64,000 nt of DNA from Mucilaginibacter sp. (lineage in GTDB: Bacteria > Bacteroidota > Bacteroidia > Sphingobacteriales > Sphingobacteriaceae). Under the pieces are notes generated by a model. That model ran no database searches. It saw only the letters and a list, made by a program, of their open reading frames with translations, and was not told where the DNA came from. Every line of letters starts with the position of its first letter. Position 1 is the stretch's first letter. The translations under genes and the position numbers were made by a program. The stretch spans positions 124,001-188,000 of the forward strand of contig JARLHA010000037.1 in the NCBI GenBank assembly GCA_031292485.1, given 5' to 3'. Below, one piece after another: positions 6,779 through 15,931 of this stretch.

Positions 6779-9160
6779 ATGATAAAGAACAATTTTAAAA
6801 CTACTTTAAGATATTTATGGAAGAACCAGGTATTTTCACTGATCAATATCATTGGCTTAGCCACAGGTATTTGTGTTTGTTTTTTTGCGTTATTGTATAT
6901 TCATTTTGAATTAAATCATGATACCTATAATCAAAAAGCCGGCAACATCTTCAGGCTTGTAACCGACGTAAAAACACCTGCTGGCATCAACTATGAAAGC
7001 GCTTCAACCCCGATGGGGCCCGCAATAAAAGCGGCCTTTCCGGGAGTAAAGGATATGGCCCGTTTTTTTATGGACGATATGATCCTGCAGAGCAATCCAA
7101 ACAATCCTATAAAAGAAGAAGTAGCCTATGCCGATTCGTCCATATTTAAAATTTTTTCATGGCCGCTGTTGCGGGGTAAAATAAGCCTCCTTTTTAATGC
7201 ACCCTGCAACGTGGTGCTATCTGAAACTGCTGCAAAAAAATACTTCGGCAATGCCGACCCATTGGGGCAAACCCTGACAATTAACGGAAAAACAAAAGCC
7301 ACGGTAACCGGTATAATGAAGGATATCCCTTATAATTCGCACCTGCGGGTCGATATCATTTTTTCCATAACTACGTTGGTTAACAAAGACTGGAATAACA
7401 ATTGGACCCGTTTTGGATTCTATACTTATCTTTTGTTACAACCCGGTCAGTCAGGGGCTGCGTTGCAGGCCAGGCTTCCGGCTTTTGTAAAAGCAAATAT
7501 CGATCAAACTGCCTTCAAATATCAATTGTTATTGGAGCCGTTAAAAAAAGTTTATTTATATGGTAAACCACGCGGGCATCGCACCGGCACCTCGGCTAGC
7601 GGAAGCATTACCAATGTTTATATCATTTCAATAATAGCGTTGCTGGTATTGTTTATAGCCTGTTTTAATTTCATTAACCTCACAACAGCGTTTTCATTGC
7701 AAAGAGCTAAAGAAATAGGGGTTCGTAAAGTGCTTGGCGCATCAAAATACCAGCTGGTATTGCAATTTTTTATGGACGCTTTGGCGCTTTGTTTCATCGC
7801 TTTTCTGCTTGCCTTGCTGTTTGCACAACTGTTATCGCCTTTGTTTAATCAGGTAACAGGCACGGTTGTATCCGATGGCATTTTTGGCAATTGGCAAAAT
7901 ATTTTATGGCTTTTGCTGCTTGCCCTTATCGTAGGCATTTTGTCGGGCGCATATCCGGCATTGTTCTTATCCGGCTTCAAGCCTATCAGCAGCCTTAAAG
8001 GAAAAACAGGTTCATCAGGAACAGGGCTTGTTTTACGGCGTTCATTAGTAGTGGCGCAATTTTCAATTTCGATATTTCTTATCCTGGCCACTACCATCGT
8101 CTATATGCAGCTCAACTTTATGCAAAACCAGCAACTCGGTTTTCAAAAAGATCATAAACTGGTAATCGACTATCAATTCAACAAACGTGTAAATAACGAC
8201 ATACAGGGTATAAAACAGCAGTTAGCGGGCATCCCGGGCGTTGGATTGGTCAGCTGCTCCTCATCTATACCCGGCACAGCAAATAACCAGTTCAATACCA
8301 TAATTGAAAATAGCAAAGGCGAAAAACAACAGCAAAGGACTGATGTTTATTTTATTGATGATAGCTTTTTAAAACAGTTCGGCATAGATGTTGTCGCCGG
8401 GCGTGGGTTTTATAAAGAGATTCGGGCCGATTCAATGAAGTCGATGCTTATCAACCAGGCGATGTTAAAAAGCCTGGGCTTTAATAATGCCAATGAAGCT
8501 ATTGGCAAACACTTTAAGCAACTAAATCATGAGGGGGAGATCGTGGGCGTTATCAAAGATTTTCATAACCATTCGTTTTTAGAAACTATTCAGCCATTAA
8601 CGCTAAGGGTTGATCCGGACCATTTAACCAATATCACTATTGATATCACATCACCTGATGTCAGCTCAACGGTAAGTAAACTGGAATCCTCCTGGAAAAA
8701 GATGGTACCCGGCGTTCCATTTGTTTATTTTTTTGCGGACGAGGCCTACAATCAACAATACATAGCGCAGCAACGCTTTGGTAAACTGTTTATTTGTTTT
8801 GCAATAGTGGCTATCGTGATATCATGTCTTGGGCTGCTGGGCCTGTCGGCTTATAACATTGCCCAACGAAAAAAAGAAATTAGCGTCCGCAAACTTTTAG
8901 GAGCCTCTGTAATAAGTATAACCCTGATGTTATCCAAAGATTTTATAAAGCTTATTATTATTGCCCTGATTATAACATCACCGGCTTCGTGGTGGTTGAT
9001 GCGTGGTTGGCTGGATAATTTCGCCTACCGTATCCATATACCGGCATGGATATTTATTTCATCTGGATTAGCCGCAATATTTATAGCCCTTTTTACGATA
9101 AGTTTCCAATCGGTAAAAGCGGCGATTGCAAACCCGGTAAAGAATTTAAACAGTGACTAA
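6779..9160 (+). CDS. MacB/FtsX-type ABC transporter permease, fused two-repeat form
   Basis: 793 residues. The N-terminal membrane segment (VFSLINIIGLATGICVCFFA, about residues 19-38) is followed by a MacB periplasmic core domain (about 60-270), three FtsX segments with RAKEIGVRKVLGASKYQLVL, then a second periplasmic domain and a second FtsX bundle with KKEISVRKLLGASVIS near 700. This doubled arrangement is the common Bacteroidota permease that exports small peptides or antimicrobials or transmits envelope signals. No ATPase or adaptor gene is next to it, so its partner must be encoded elsewhere. Confidence 0.9.
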   Translation: MIKNNFKTTLRYLWKNQVFSLINIIGLATGICVCFFALLYIHFELNHDTYNQKAGNIFRLVTDVKTPAGINYESASTPMGPAIKAAFPGVKDMARFFMDDMILQSNPNNPIKEEVAYADSSIFKIFSWPLLRGKISLLFNAPCNVVLSETAAKKYFGNADPLGQTLTINGKTKATVTGIMKDIPYNSHLRVDIIFSITTLVNKDWNNNWTRFGFYTYLLLQPGQSGAALQARLPAFVKANIDQTAFKYQLLLEPLKKVYLYGKPRGHRTGTSASGSITNVYIISIIALLVLFIACFNFINLTTAFSLQRAKEIGVRKVLGASKYQLVLQFFMDALALCFIAFLLALLFAQLLSPLFNQVTGTVVSDGIFGNWQNILWLLLLALIVGILSGAYPALFLSGFKPISSLKGKTGSSGTGLVLRRSLVVAQFSISIFLILATTIVYMQLNFMQNQQLGFQKDHKLVIDYQFNKRVNNDIQGIKQQLAGIPGVGLVSCSSSIPGTANNQFNTIIENSKGEKQQQRTDVYFIDDSFLKQFGIDVVAGRGFYKEIRADSMKSMLINQAMLKSLGFNNANEAIGKHFKQLNHEGEIVGVIKDFHNHSFLETIQPLTLRVDPDHLTNITIDITSPDVSSTVSKLESSWKKMVPGVPFVYFFADEAYNQQYIAQQRFGKLFICFAIVAIVISCLGLLGLSAYNIAQRKKEISVRKLLGASVISITLMLSKDFIKLIIIALIITSPASWWLMRGWLDNFAYRIHIPAWIFISSGLAAIFIALFTISFQSVKAAIANPVKNLNSD

Positions 9161-9228
9161 TTAATTCTCAGAATTGGGATGCTATAAATGCTGATTTAGA
9201 TAATGAACTTTATTGCCGATATTTAAAC

Positions 9229-9645
9229 ATGAAAAGACAGGCTTTGTTCTTCCTTTTACTTTGCTTTGGCTGCGGACACCGCAAAGCCCCAGCCGTTCAC
9301 ATCAGCCTGGTAAACAATAACCAATCCATCCAATTCAAAGGGCTCGATCCTGCAATTATGGGCGAGGTCACTCGCAATGCATCGCCCGGTGTTTGGGAAA
9401 ACCTCATTCCGGTTTACCGGATGCCTGCTGATACAGACCTGAAAGATTACCAGCCCATTCAACCAGGCAACTATCAGGTAAAAGACAACGTTATTGTATT
9501 TACGCCCGATACTCCATTTACCAAAGGCCACACTTATTTTATGCGCTATTACCAGTTTGAAGGAGGTACAAGGCCCTGGGATTTTATCGGGGGGAGAAAG
9601 AGATTAGGTAGTGTTAGTCATCAGGATCTGGTGTTTAGGGATTAG
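9229..9645 (+). CDS. Small lipoprotein of unknown function
   Basis: 138 residues with a lipoprotein signal MKRQALFFLLLCFGC: the Cys at 15 is the likely lipidated residue. The mature part is a compact domain with no recognised family (VIVFTPDTPFTKGHTYFMRY is the most regular stretch and looks beta-rich, like an Ig-like/CHU domain edge). It lies 68 bp after the permease on the same strand. Its stop codon overlaps the outer arm of the 9643-9754 stem. Confidence 0.6.
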   Translation: MKRQALFFLLLCFGCGHRKAPAVHISLVNNNQSIQFKGLDPAIMGEVTRNASPGVWENLIPVYRMPADTDLKDYQPIQPGNYQVKDNVIVFTPDTPFTKGHTYFMRYYQFEGGTRPWDFIGGRKRLGSVSHQDLVFRD

Positions 9646-9754
9646 TTGATTGGGTTGATTAATTGGATTGAGTTGAAAGAGCTTTTTTGCTCGTATTTCA
9701 ACCTGATCCACCCAACCACTCACTTATTACAACCCAATCTAACTTAATCAACTA
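9643..9754. repeat. Long complementary-arm word-repeat element
   Basis: TAGTTGATT (9643-9651) pairs with AATCAACTA (9746-9754). Inside, TTGAAAGAGC (9673-9682) faces GCTC-gta-TTTCAA (9689-9701) across a T-rich loop. The left side repeats GGTTGATT/GGATTGAG words and the right side repeats AACCCAAC/CACTCAC words. The element begins at the stop codon of the lipoprotein gene and probably forms its 3' end. Confidence 0.65.
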
Positions 9755-9763
9755 AAAAACCAT

Positions 9764-9794
9764 TTTGAATCCCCAAAAAAATGCATTACATTTG
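9764..9794 (+). promoter_or_regulatory. Bacteroidota-type promoter of rimP-nusA-infB
   Basis: TTTG at 9764-9767 and TACATTTG at 9787-9794 are separated by exactly 19 bases, matching the Bacteroidota sigma-A consensus. Transcription should begin near 9799-9801, about 65 bases before the rimP start. Confidence 0.8.
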
Positions 9795-9806
9795 CATTTG
9801 AATTAA

Positions 9807-9834
9807 AAAAGAGGGGGCGAGTGTCCCCTCTTTT
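9807..9834 (+). terminator. Hairpin at the 5' end of the rimP transcript (possible attenuator)
   Basis: AAAAGAGGGG (9807-9816) pairs with CCCCTCTTTT (9825-9834) around an 8-base loop, followed by ATTTTATC. It would begin only about 7 bases after the predicted start of transcription. Either it is an intrinsic terminator that attenuates the operon, or a 5' stabilising hairpin. NusA autoregulation of its own operon is known in Escherichia coli, which makes attenuation worth considering here; that link is inference. Confidence 0.6.
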
Positions 9835-9863
9835 ATTTTATCAATCAAATTATCTGATCGATA

Positions 9864-10328
9864 GTGAATATTGAAAAAAAAGTAAAAGAACTGGTTGAAG
9901 AGAAGATTGCCGATAAACCAAACCTGTTTATAGTCGACATTAAAATGCACCCGAACGGTAAATTGGTGATATTGGTGGATGGCGATAACGGCATCGGCAT
10001 TGATGACGTTGCAGGCATAAGCAGGTACGTGGGGTTTAAGCTGGAAGAGGAAAATGTGATTGAAACGGCTTATAACCTGGAGGTTTCATCGCCGGGTTTG
10101 GATGTTCCGCTTAAACTCATCAGGCAATATATTAAAAATATTGGTCGTAACTTAGCCATTAAAATGGCCGACGGCACCAAAAGAGAGGGCAAACTAAGTA
10201 GCATTACCGAAGATGCCATCGTAATAGAAGAAAAAGTAAAAGAAAAGGGAAAAAAAGCCGAAGTTATTGAGGTGGTTATCCCGATAAATACAATAGCAGA
10301 AACAAAAGTTTTAATATCATTCAAGTAA
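9864..10328 (+). CDS. rimP: Ribosome maturation factor RimP
   Basis: 154 residues, family length. RimP helps mature the 30S subunit. The N-terminal alpha/beta domain includes LVILVDGDNGIGIDDVAGIS, and YNLEVSSPGLDVPLK is the conserved linker motif before the C-terminal SH3-like domain (KMADGTKREGKLSSI). The start is GTG at 9864; no in-frame ATG precedes the conserved region. It is the first gene of rimP-nusA-infB. Confidence 0.95.
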   Translation: MNIEKKVKELVEEKIADKPNLFIVDIKMHPNGKLVILVDGDNGIGIDDVAGISRYVGFKLEEENVIETAYNLEVSSPGLDVPLKLIRQYIKNIGRNLAIKMADGTKREGKLSSITEDAIVIEEKVKEKGKKAEVIEVVIPINTIAETKVLISFK

Positions 10329-10354
10329 GAATTATAATATCATTCAAGTAAGAA
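10312..10354 (+). repeat. 20-bp tandem duplication at rimP/nusA junction
   Basis: TAATATCATTCAAGTAAGAA occurs at 10312-10331 and again at 10335-10354. The first copy contains the rimP stop; the second ends one base before the nusA ATG at 10356. The duplication therefore lengthens the gap and repeats the sequence in front of the nusA start. Confidence 0.85.
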
Positions 10355-10355
10355 A

Positions 10356-11591
10356 ATGAGCAATATTAATTTAATTGATTCTTTTCAGGAATTTAAAGAT
10401 TTCAAGAACATCGACCGCCCAACCATGATGAGCGTACTGGAAGACGTTTTCAGAAGCATGATCAGGAAAAAGTATGGTACCGATGAAAATTGCGACGTAA
10501 TTGTTAACACAGATAACGGTGACCTTGAAATCTGGCGTACGCGCAAGGTGATGGAAGACGGTTTCAGTGAGGATGACGACCTGGAAATTGAACTGGCAGA
10601 GGCAAGAACACTTGACCCGACTTTAGAGGTTGGCGACGAGTATATTGAGCAGATCACCCTGGAGAGTTTTGGCCGCCGCGCTATTTTAGCTGCACGCCAG
10701 ACACTGGTTTCAAAAATCTTAGAATTGGAGAAGGACGAGATCTTTAAAAAATATAAAGATCGTGTGGGTGAAATTGTAACCGGGGAAGTTTACCAGGTTT
10801 GGAAAAAGGAAACCCTGGTGCTTGACGATGAAGGCAATGAGTTATTGCTGCCAAAATCAGAACAGATCCCGGCCGATTATTTTAAAAAGGGCGATACGGT
10901 AAAAGCGGTGGTTGATAAGGTGGATATGCTGAACAGCAACCCTAAGATCATCATTTCGCGCACGGCGCCTGCATTTTTGCAGCGTTTATTTGAAATGGAA
11001 GTACCGGAAATATTTGACGGACTGATCACCATTAAAAAGATCGTTCGTGAACCGGGCGAGAGGGCTAAAGTTGCCGTTGAATCATACGACGACCGGATTG
11101 ATCCTGTTGGCGCTTGCGTGGGTATGAAAGGATCGCGCATCCACGGTATCGTACGTGAGTTGAAAAATGAAAATATTGACGTAATCAATTACACCAATAA
11201 CTTACAGCTGTACATCCAGCGTGCATTATCTCCTGCAAAAATCACCTCCATTAAACTGGATGATGAGAAAAAAACTGCAGCAGTTTACTTAAAACCCGAC
11301 CAGGTATCCTTAGCGATTGGCCGCGGCGGGCATAATATTAAACTGGCCGGTAAGCTCACAGGATATGAAATCGACGTTTACCGCGAAGCGGATGAACAGG
11401 ACGAAGATGTGGATATAGAAGAATTTTCAGACGAAATTGATAGCTGGATTATTGATGAATTTAAACGAATCGGCCTGGATACTGCCAAATCAGTATTGGC
11501 ATTAACTGTTAACGAATTAGTGAAACGCACCGACCTGGAAGAAGAAACTGTGAAGGATGTGTTATCAATTCTGCAAGCTGAGTTCGAATAA
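10356..11591 (+). CDS. nusA: Transcription termination/antitermination factor NusA
   Basis: 411 residues. The N-terminal RNA polymerase-binding domain is followed by an S1 domain (about 135-200, VGEIVTGEVYQVWKKETLV), then two KH domains (about 205-365) with GACVGMKGSRIHGIVREL and SLAIGRGGHNIKLAGKLTG as the GxxG loops. A short acidic region and one HhH-like helix pair (TDLEEETVKDVLSILQ) end it, without the long double acidic repeats of gammaproteobacterial NusA, which is normal for the phylum. Cytoplasmic. Confidence 0.97.
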   Translation: MSNINLIDSFQEFKDFKNIDRPTMMSVLEDVFRSMIRKKYGTDENCDVIVNTDNGDLEIWRTRKVMEDGFSEDDDLEIELAEARTLDPTLEVGDEYIEQITLESFGRRAILAARQTLVSKILELEKDEIFKKYKDRVGEIVTGEVYQVWKKETLVLDDEGNELLLPKSEQIPADYFKKGDTVKAVVDKVDMLNSNPKIIISRTAPAFLQRLFEMEVPEIFDGLITIKKIVREPGERAKVAVESYDDRIDPVGACVGMKGSRIHGIVRELKNENIDVINYTNNLQLYIQRALSPAKITSIKLDDEKKTAAVYLKPDQVSLAIGRGGHNIKLAGKLTGYEIDVYREADEQDEDVDIEEFSDEIDSWIIDEFKRIGLDTAKSVLALTVNELVKRTDLEEETVKDVLSILQAEFE

Positions 11592-11656
11592 TCGTTATTA
11601 CCAAAATTAAAATCGTATTTTTGCACAAAAAGCAGAGAAAGCATATAATATAATAA

Positions 11657-14638
11657 ATGTCAGAAGACAAGTCAATAAAATTATTTACAGCAGCTAAAGA
11701 GCTGAATATCGGGACCGGTACTATTGTTGATTTTTTAGCAACAAAAGGGTATAAGGTACAAAAGCATCCTATGGCCTTGCTTGATGGCGATATGTACACC
11801 GCTCTTTTAAAAGAATTTGCTGTAGATAAAATTATTAAGGAAGAAGCAAAGCAGATCAGTATCGGTAAGATCAGAAAAGAAGAACCGGTGCATTTTCCTG
11901 AAAAGCCAGCTGAAACCCGTCGTTCGAGAGATTTCGAGAACGAGGAGATCCTTATTAAAAATACCGGCCATCATTTTACCCCTCCTGTAGCAGAAAAACC
12001 AAAACCGGTTGAACCTGTTGCACCTGCACCTGTAAAAGCAGAGGAACATGCTGAAGCTTTACCTGGTGTAAAAGTAGTTGGTAAAATTGACCTGGATAAT
12101 TTGAACGCAAAAGTTCAGCCGGTTGAAAAACCTGTTGAAGTAAAAGCGCCGGTAGTTGAGGTTGTTCAACCTGAGGTTATTGCTCCCAAACCGGAGCCAG
12201 AGCCTGTAAAAGAACAGCCGAAAGAAATTATTCCTGAAGCACCGAAGGAAGAAGTTAAAATAGCAGAGGTTAAGGCGCCCGAAGTTATTGCTGAACCTGT
12301 TAAGGTTGAACCAAAACCCGAACCAGTTGCAGAAGCCCCTGAGGAACCACAGGAGCCTGAAGTGATCCGTGCGAAAGCGGAGCGTTTAACAGGACCTAAC
12401 GTTATCGGCAAAATACAATTACCGGTGGATGCGCCAAAACGCAACCCGGTAGCTTCGTCTTCAAACACCAACAACGCCCAGGATCATAAACGCAAACGTA
12501 AGCGTAAAGATCACCATGGCAACCATCCGGGTAATAACCCGGGCCAGCAGGCTGCAAACCCTCCGGGCCAGCAGCAACCGCATGGCGGTAATCGTCCTGA
12601 TTTCAGGAACCGTGGCAACAACCCGCCAGCAGGCGGACCAGGTGGCGGCAACGCAGGAGCAGGCAACCGCCCTGATTTCAGGAACCGGAGCGCAGCTCAA
12701 AACAGCGGGCCGAAAGAAGAACCTACAGAAAAAGATATACAAGACCAGATAAAGGCAACTTTAGCTCGGTTAAGCGGTGCCGGTAAATCCGGCAAATTCG
12801 CGCAGCGTGCCAAGTTCCGCCGTCAAAAACGTGATGATGTTGCTGCTTCTGCAGAAGAACTGGCAATGGAAAACGAATTGCAGGCAAAAGTATTAAAGGT
12901 TACCGAGTTTGTTACGGCCAATGAACTGGCTTCGATGATGGATGTTTCTGTAACGCAGATCATATCCACCTGTATGAGCCTGGGCATGTTCGTTTCTATC
13001 AACCAAAGGCTTGATGCGGAAACGCTGAGCATTGTGGCTGATGAATTTGGCTACCAGGTTGAATTTGTAAAACCACAGGACGAAGAAGGCAGCCTTGACC
13101 AACCCGATGATCCGGCAGACCTGATCCCACGTGCACCGATTGTTACCATCATGGGCCACGTTGACCACGGTAAAACATCATTGCTCGACTTTATCCGCAA
13201 AACCAACGTAATAGGTGGCGAAGCAGGCGGTATTACCCAGCACATTGGTGCTTACGAGGTAACACTGCCCGGCGATAAAGGTAAGATCACGTTTTTGGAT
13301 ACACCGGGCCACGAGGCGTTTACCGCTATGCGTGCCAGGGGTGCCCAGGTAACAGATATTGTAATCATTGTAATTGCTGCTGACGATAGCGTGATGCCGC
13401 AAACCCGCGAGGCCATAAACCACGCCCAGGCTGCCGGTGCGCCGATCATCTTTGCATTCAATAAAATTGATAAACCGGGTGCAAACGCGGATAAGGTGCG
13501 CGAGCAATTATCAGCCATGAATATTTTGGTTGAAGAATGGGGCGGTAAATACCAGTCGCAGGAAATATCGGCTAAAACCGGGCTAAACGTAGAGTTGCTT
13601 TTAGAAAAAGTATTGCTGGAAGCTGAATTACTCGAGTTGAAAGCCAATCCGAATAAACGCGCCGTAGGTACTGTAATTGAAGCGGCCCTGGATAAAGGCC
13701 GTGGTATTGTTACCACCATCCTGGTACAGGCAGGTACTTTAAGAGTTGGTGACCCTATACTGGCAGGTTGTTATAGCGGCCGTGTAAAGGCATTAACCAA
13801 TGAGCGTGGCCAAAGGGTTGAAAAGGCCGGACCGTCAACCCCGGTACAGGTATTGGGTATGCAGGGAGCGCCTACTGCAGGTGATAAATTTAACGCGCTT
13901 GAAAGTGAAGTTGAAGCACGTGAAATTGCCAACAAACGCCTGCAATTACAGCGCGAGCAAGGTTTACGTACGCAAAAACACATCACCCTTGATGAAATCG
14001 GACGCCGTTTGGCAGTAGGTAACTTTAAGGAGTTGAATATCATTGTTAAAGGTGACGTGGATGGATCTATCGAGGCATTGTCAGACTCATTGCTGAAACT
14101 TTCAACCGAACAGATCCAGGTGAATATCATATCAAAAGCTGTTGGGCAGATCTCAGAATCGGATGTATTGCTGGCTTCGGCATCAGATGCGATCATCATT
14201 GGTTTCCAGGTTCGGCCATCAGGCAGTGCGCGTAAACTGGCTGAGCAGGAACAAATTGACATCAGGCTTTACTCCATCATTTACGATGCGATCAACGAGA
14301 TCAAGGCAGCGATGGAAGGCATGCTTGCACCAACTTTCGAAGAGAAAATTGTTGCCAATGTGGAGATCCGCGAAACTTTCAAGATCAGCAAAGTTGGTAC
14401 TATTGCAGGTTGTATGGTGCTGGATGGCAAGATCAACCGCAATAGCAAAATACGCATTATCCGCGAAGGCGTGGTAGTTTACACAGGCGAACTGGCTTCG
14501 TTAAAACGCTTTAAGGATGATGTGAAAGAAGTTAGCGCCGGTTACGAGTGCGGTTTGAATATCAATAACTTTAATAATATTGAAGTAGGCGATATTGTGG
14601 AAGCGTATGAAAATGTAGAAGTAAAACGGAAGCTGTAA
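11657..14638 (+). CDS. infB: Translation initiation factor IF-2
   Basis: 993 residues. Begins with an IF2_N type helix ([20 protein letters not shown]). Residues about 100-370 form a long low-complexity Pro/Glu/Lys then Gly/Asn/Arg-rich linker (for example [20 protein letters not shown]). The GTPase domain starts near residue 498 with [12 protein letters not shown] (G1), DTPGHEAF (G3) and NKID (G4). Domains II, III and the C-terminal fMet-tRNA binding domain follow. The linker contains twin copies of GNRPDFRNR. It ends the rimP operon and is followed at once by a strong terminator. Confidence 0.98.
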   Translation: MSEDKSIKLFTAAKELNIGTGTIVDFLATKGYKVQKHPMALLDGDMYTALLKEFAVDKIIKEEAKQISIGKIRKEEPVHFPEKPAETRRSRDFENEEILIKNTGHHFTPPVAEKPKPVEPVAPAPVKAEEHAEALPGVKVVGKIDLDNLNAKVQPVEKPVEVKAPVVEVVQPEVIAPKPEPEPVKEQPKEIIPEAPKEEVKIAEVKAPEVIAEPVKVEPKPEPVAEAPEEPQEPEVIRAKAERLTGPNVIGKIQLPVDAPKRNPVASSSNTNNAQDHKRKRKRKDHHGNHPGNNPGQQAANPPGQQQPHGGNRPDFRNRGNNPPAGGPGGGNAGAGNRPDFRNRSAAQNSGPKEEPTEKDIQDQIKATLARLSGAGKSGKFAQRAKFRRQKRDDVAASAEELAMENELQAKVLKVTEFVTANELASMMDVSVTQIISTCMSLGMFVSINQRLDAETLSIVADEFGYQVEFVKPQDEEGSLDQPDDPADLIPRAPIVTIMGHVDHGKTSLLDFIRKTNVIGGEAGGITQHIGAYEVTLPGDKGKITFLDTPGHEAFTAMRARGAQVTDIVIIVIAADDSVMPQTREAINHAQAAGAPIIFAFNKIDKPGANADKVREQLSAMNILVEEWGGKYQSQEISAKTGLNVELLLEKVLLEAELLELKANPNKRAVGTVIEAALDKGRGIVTTILVQAGTLRVGDPILAGCYSGRVKALTNERGQRVEKAGPSTPVQVLGMQGAPTAGDKFNALESEVEAREIANKRLQLQREQGLRTQKHITLDEIGRRLAVGNFKELNIIVKGDVDGSIEALSDSLLKLSTEQIQVNIISKAVGQISESDVLLASASDAIIIGFQVRPSGSARKLAEQEQIDIRLYSIIYDAINEIKAAMEGMLAPTFEEKIVANVEIRETFKISKVGTIAGCMVLDGKINRNSKIRIIREGVVVYTGELASLKRFKDDVKEVSAGYECGLNINNFNNIEVGDIVEAYENVEVKRKL

Positions 14639-14659
14639 CAGGCATCTGTAAAATATAGC

Positions 14660-14694
14660 AAGGCCCGCTGAGTAATCTAGCGGGCCTTTTTTTA
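14660..14694 (+). terminator. Intrinsic terminator after infB
   Basis: AAGGCCCGCT (14660-14669) pairs perfectly with AGCGGGCCTT (14679-14688) and is followed by TTTTTTA. It may also serve the opposing gene that ends at 14692, since the stem has A residues on its left. Confidence 0.92.
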
Positions 14695-14961
14695 TTTCTT
14701 TTTATTTCGCTTCGCTTGATGTATGCTGTGGCGGCGATGCTTAAGGACACGGGCGCGGTGTTTTCGCCCATAATGTTTTTTGTGCCTGCTGCTGTGTTGT
14801 TTCTTACGATGGCTGCGTTGTTTGGATTGATGGTGTTTTTGATGGTAAACCTTATGCTGCTGTTTTGGTTGCTGCTGCTTTTGTGGTGCCTGTTGCGCTC
14901 TGGATACGCTAAAACTTAACATTACCAAAAGCGATAACGCAAGTACTTTTAATGCTTTCAT
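14692..14961 (-). CDS. Small secreted His/Lys/Arg/Gln-rich protein
   Basis: 89 residues: a signal peptide (MKALKVLALSLLVMLSFSVS, cleavage after SRAQ) and a mature part made almost wholly of Lys, His, Arg and Gln with a repeated KKHxxRK flavour. No fold is expected. Such proteins may bind metal, nucleic acid or anionic cell-surface polymers; function is unknown. It converges on infB across a shared terminator. Low complexity means it could be missed by annotation, but the signal peptide and intact frame support it. Confidence 0.6.
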   Translation of the reverse strand: MKALKVLALSLLVMLSFSVSRAQQAPQKQQQPKQQHKVYHQKHHQSKQRSHRKKQHSSRHKKHYGRKHRARVLKHRRHSIHQAKRNKKK

Positions 14962-15072
14962 AAATTCTTCTTCTTCTGTTTTGTATTTAATTCAATAGTT
15001 AATAAATCATTGCAATTTATAAAAAGCATCGGGTAACATCTCCGTTTCGAATTCATTTGACAACTGCAATAA

Positions 15073-15085
15073 CATTGTTACAATG
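15073..15085. promoter_or_regulatory. Palindrome upstream of the TonB-receptor operon
   Basis: CATTGTTACAATG is a perfect odd palindrome about 100 bp before the first gene of the operon. Its half site recurs in the region before the cytochrome gene (26185-26212). It may be an operator; no regulator is known. Confidence 0.3.
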
Positions 15086-15180
15086 AAAAATAAATAAAAT
15101 CAACACTGTTGCGATTTAATTTTTGAAACGTATTGATTATTAACTTAAAGTAATGTAATTTCCCTGCTTAACCTTAAATT

Positions 15181-15930
15181 ATGAGAAGACGGACCTATTT
15201 ACCTTTAATCTGGGGTATATTATGCCTTATCGTCAGCAAAAAATCTTTTTCACAGGAAGCTAAACCCGATAGCAGTTCGCAGCAAGGCGCTTTGAATGGC
15301 ACGTTGTCGTTATTTTATGCTTCTATCGGAAAACAATCATCCTTGTATAACGGTACCGAATACACCTATTATGACCCGATAATAACCGGGAACGCATACT
15401 TTTCAGACGTAAAGGCATTCACACCGGGTGTTGTTAATTATAATGGGATAACGTTTAGCCAGGTGCCCATGTTGTATGATATTTACAGCGATCAGGTAGT
15501 TGTTTTGCTTTATAATCATTTCACCAAGTTCGCATTGGTTAAAGAGAAGGTGACCAGCTTTGATTATTTAGACCATCACTTTGTAAACATAGATGCCGAC
15601 ACGCTGGCGAATAATACCATCTTACAATCTGGTTATTATGATGAATTGTATAACGGCAAAACACAGGTGCTGGCTAAAAGATCAAAAAACATTCAGACTA
15701 CTGCGGGACAAACTACAATCGAGTCGTATTTTAATCCTGTAAAAAGCTATTATATAAGGAAAAATAATGTTTACTACGAGATCAGCAGCAAAAGTTCGAT
15801 GCTTGATGTTTTAAAAGATAAAAGGAAACAGGTGCAGCAATATATCAGAGCAAGTCAAATAAATTTTCGCAGGGAACCTGAAGAGGCTATGGTCAAAATA
15901 GCATCTTATTATGACCAAATATCTAAATAA
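15181..15930 (+). CDS. Secreted hypothetical protein, first gene of receptor operon
   Basis: 249 residues with an N-terminal signal peptide (IWGILCLIVSKKSFSQ; cleavage after FSQ). The mature protein is rich in Tyr and Asn and predicted beta, with no family I recognise. The stop codon (15928-15930) is one base before the ATG of the TonB-dependent receptor, so translation is probably coupled. It may be a periplasmic or surface helper of that receptor, by position only. Confidence 0.75.
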   Translation: MRRRTYLPLIWGILCLIVSKKSFSQEAKPDSSSQQGALNGTLSLFYASIGKQSSLYNGTEYTYYDPIITGNAYFSDVKAFTPGVVNYNGITFSQVPMLYDIYSDQVVVLLYNHFTKFALVKEKVTSFDYLDHHFVNIDADTLANNTILQSGYYDELYNGKTQVLAKRSKNIQTTAGQTTIESYFNPVKSYYIRKNNVYYEISSKSSMLDVLKDKRKQVQQYIRASQINFRREPEEAMVKIASYYDQISK

Positions 15931-15931
15931 C

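Noticed and set aside
12166..12742. Long minus-strand frames across infB
   Set aside because: They are antisense to the low-complexity Pro/Glu/Lys and Gly/Asn linker of IF-2, which lacks stop codons on the other strand because of composition.
14716..14919. Hydrophobic 67-residue plus-strand frame
   Set aside because: It is the antisense of the Lys/His/Gln-rich secreted protein, whose codons read as Leu/Val/Phe on the other strand.
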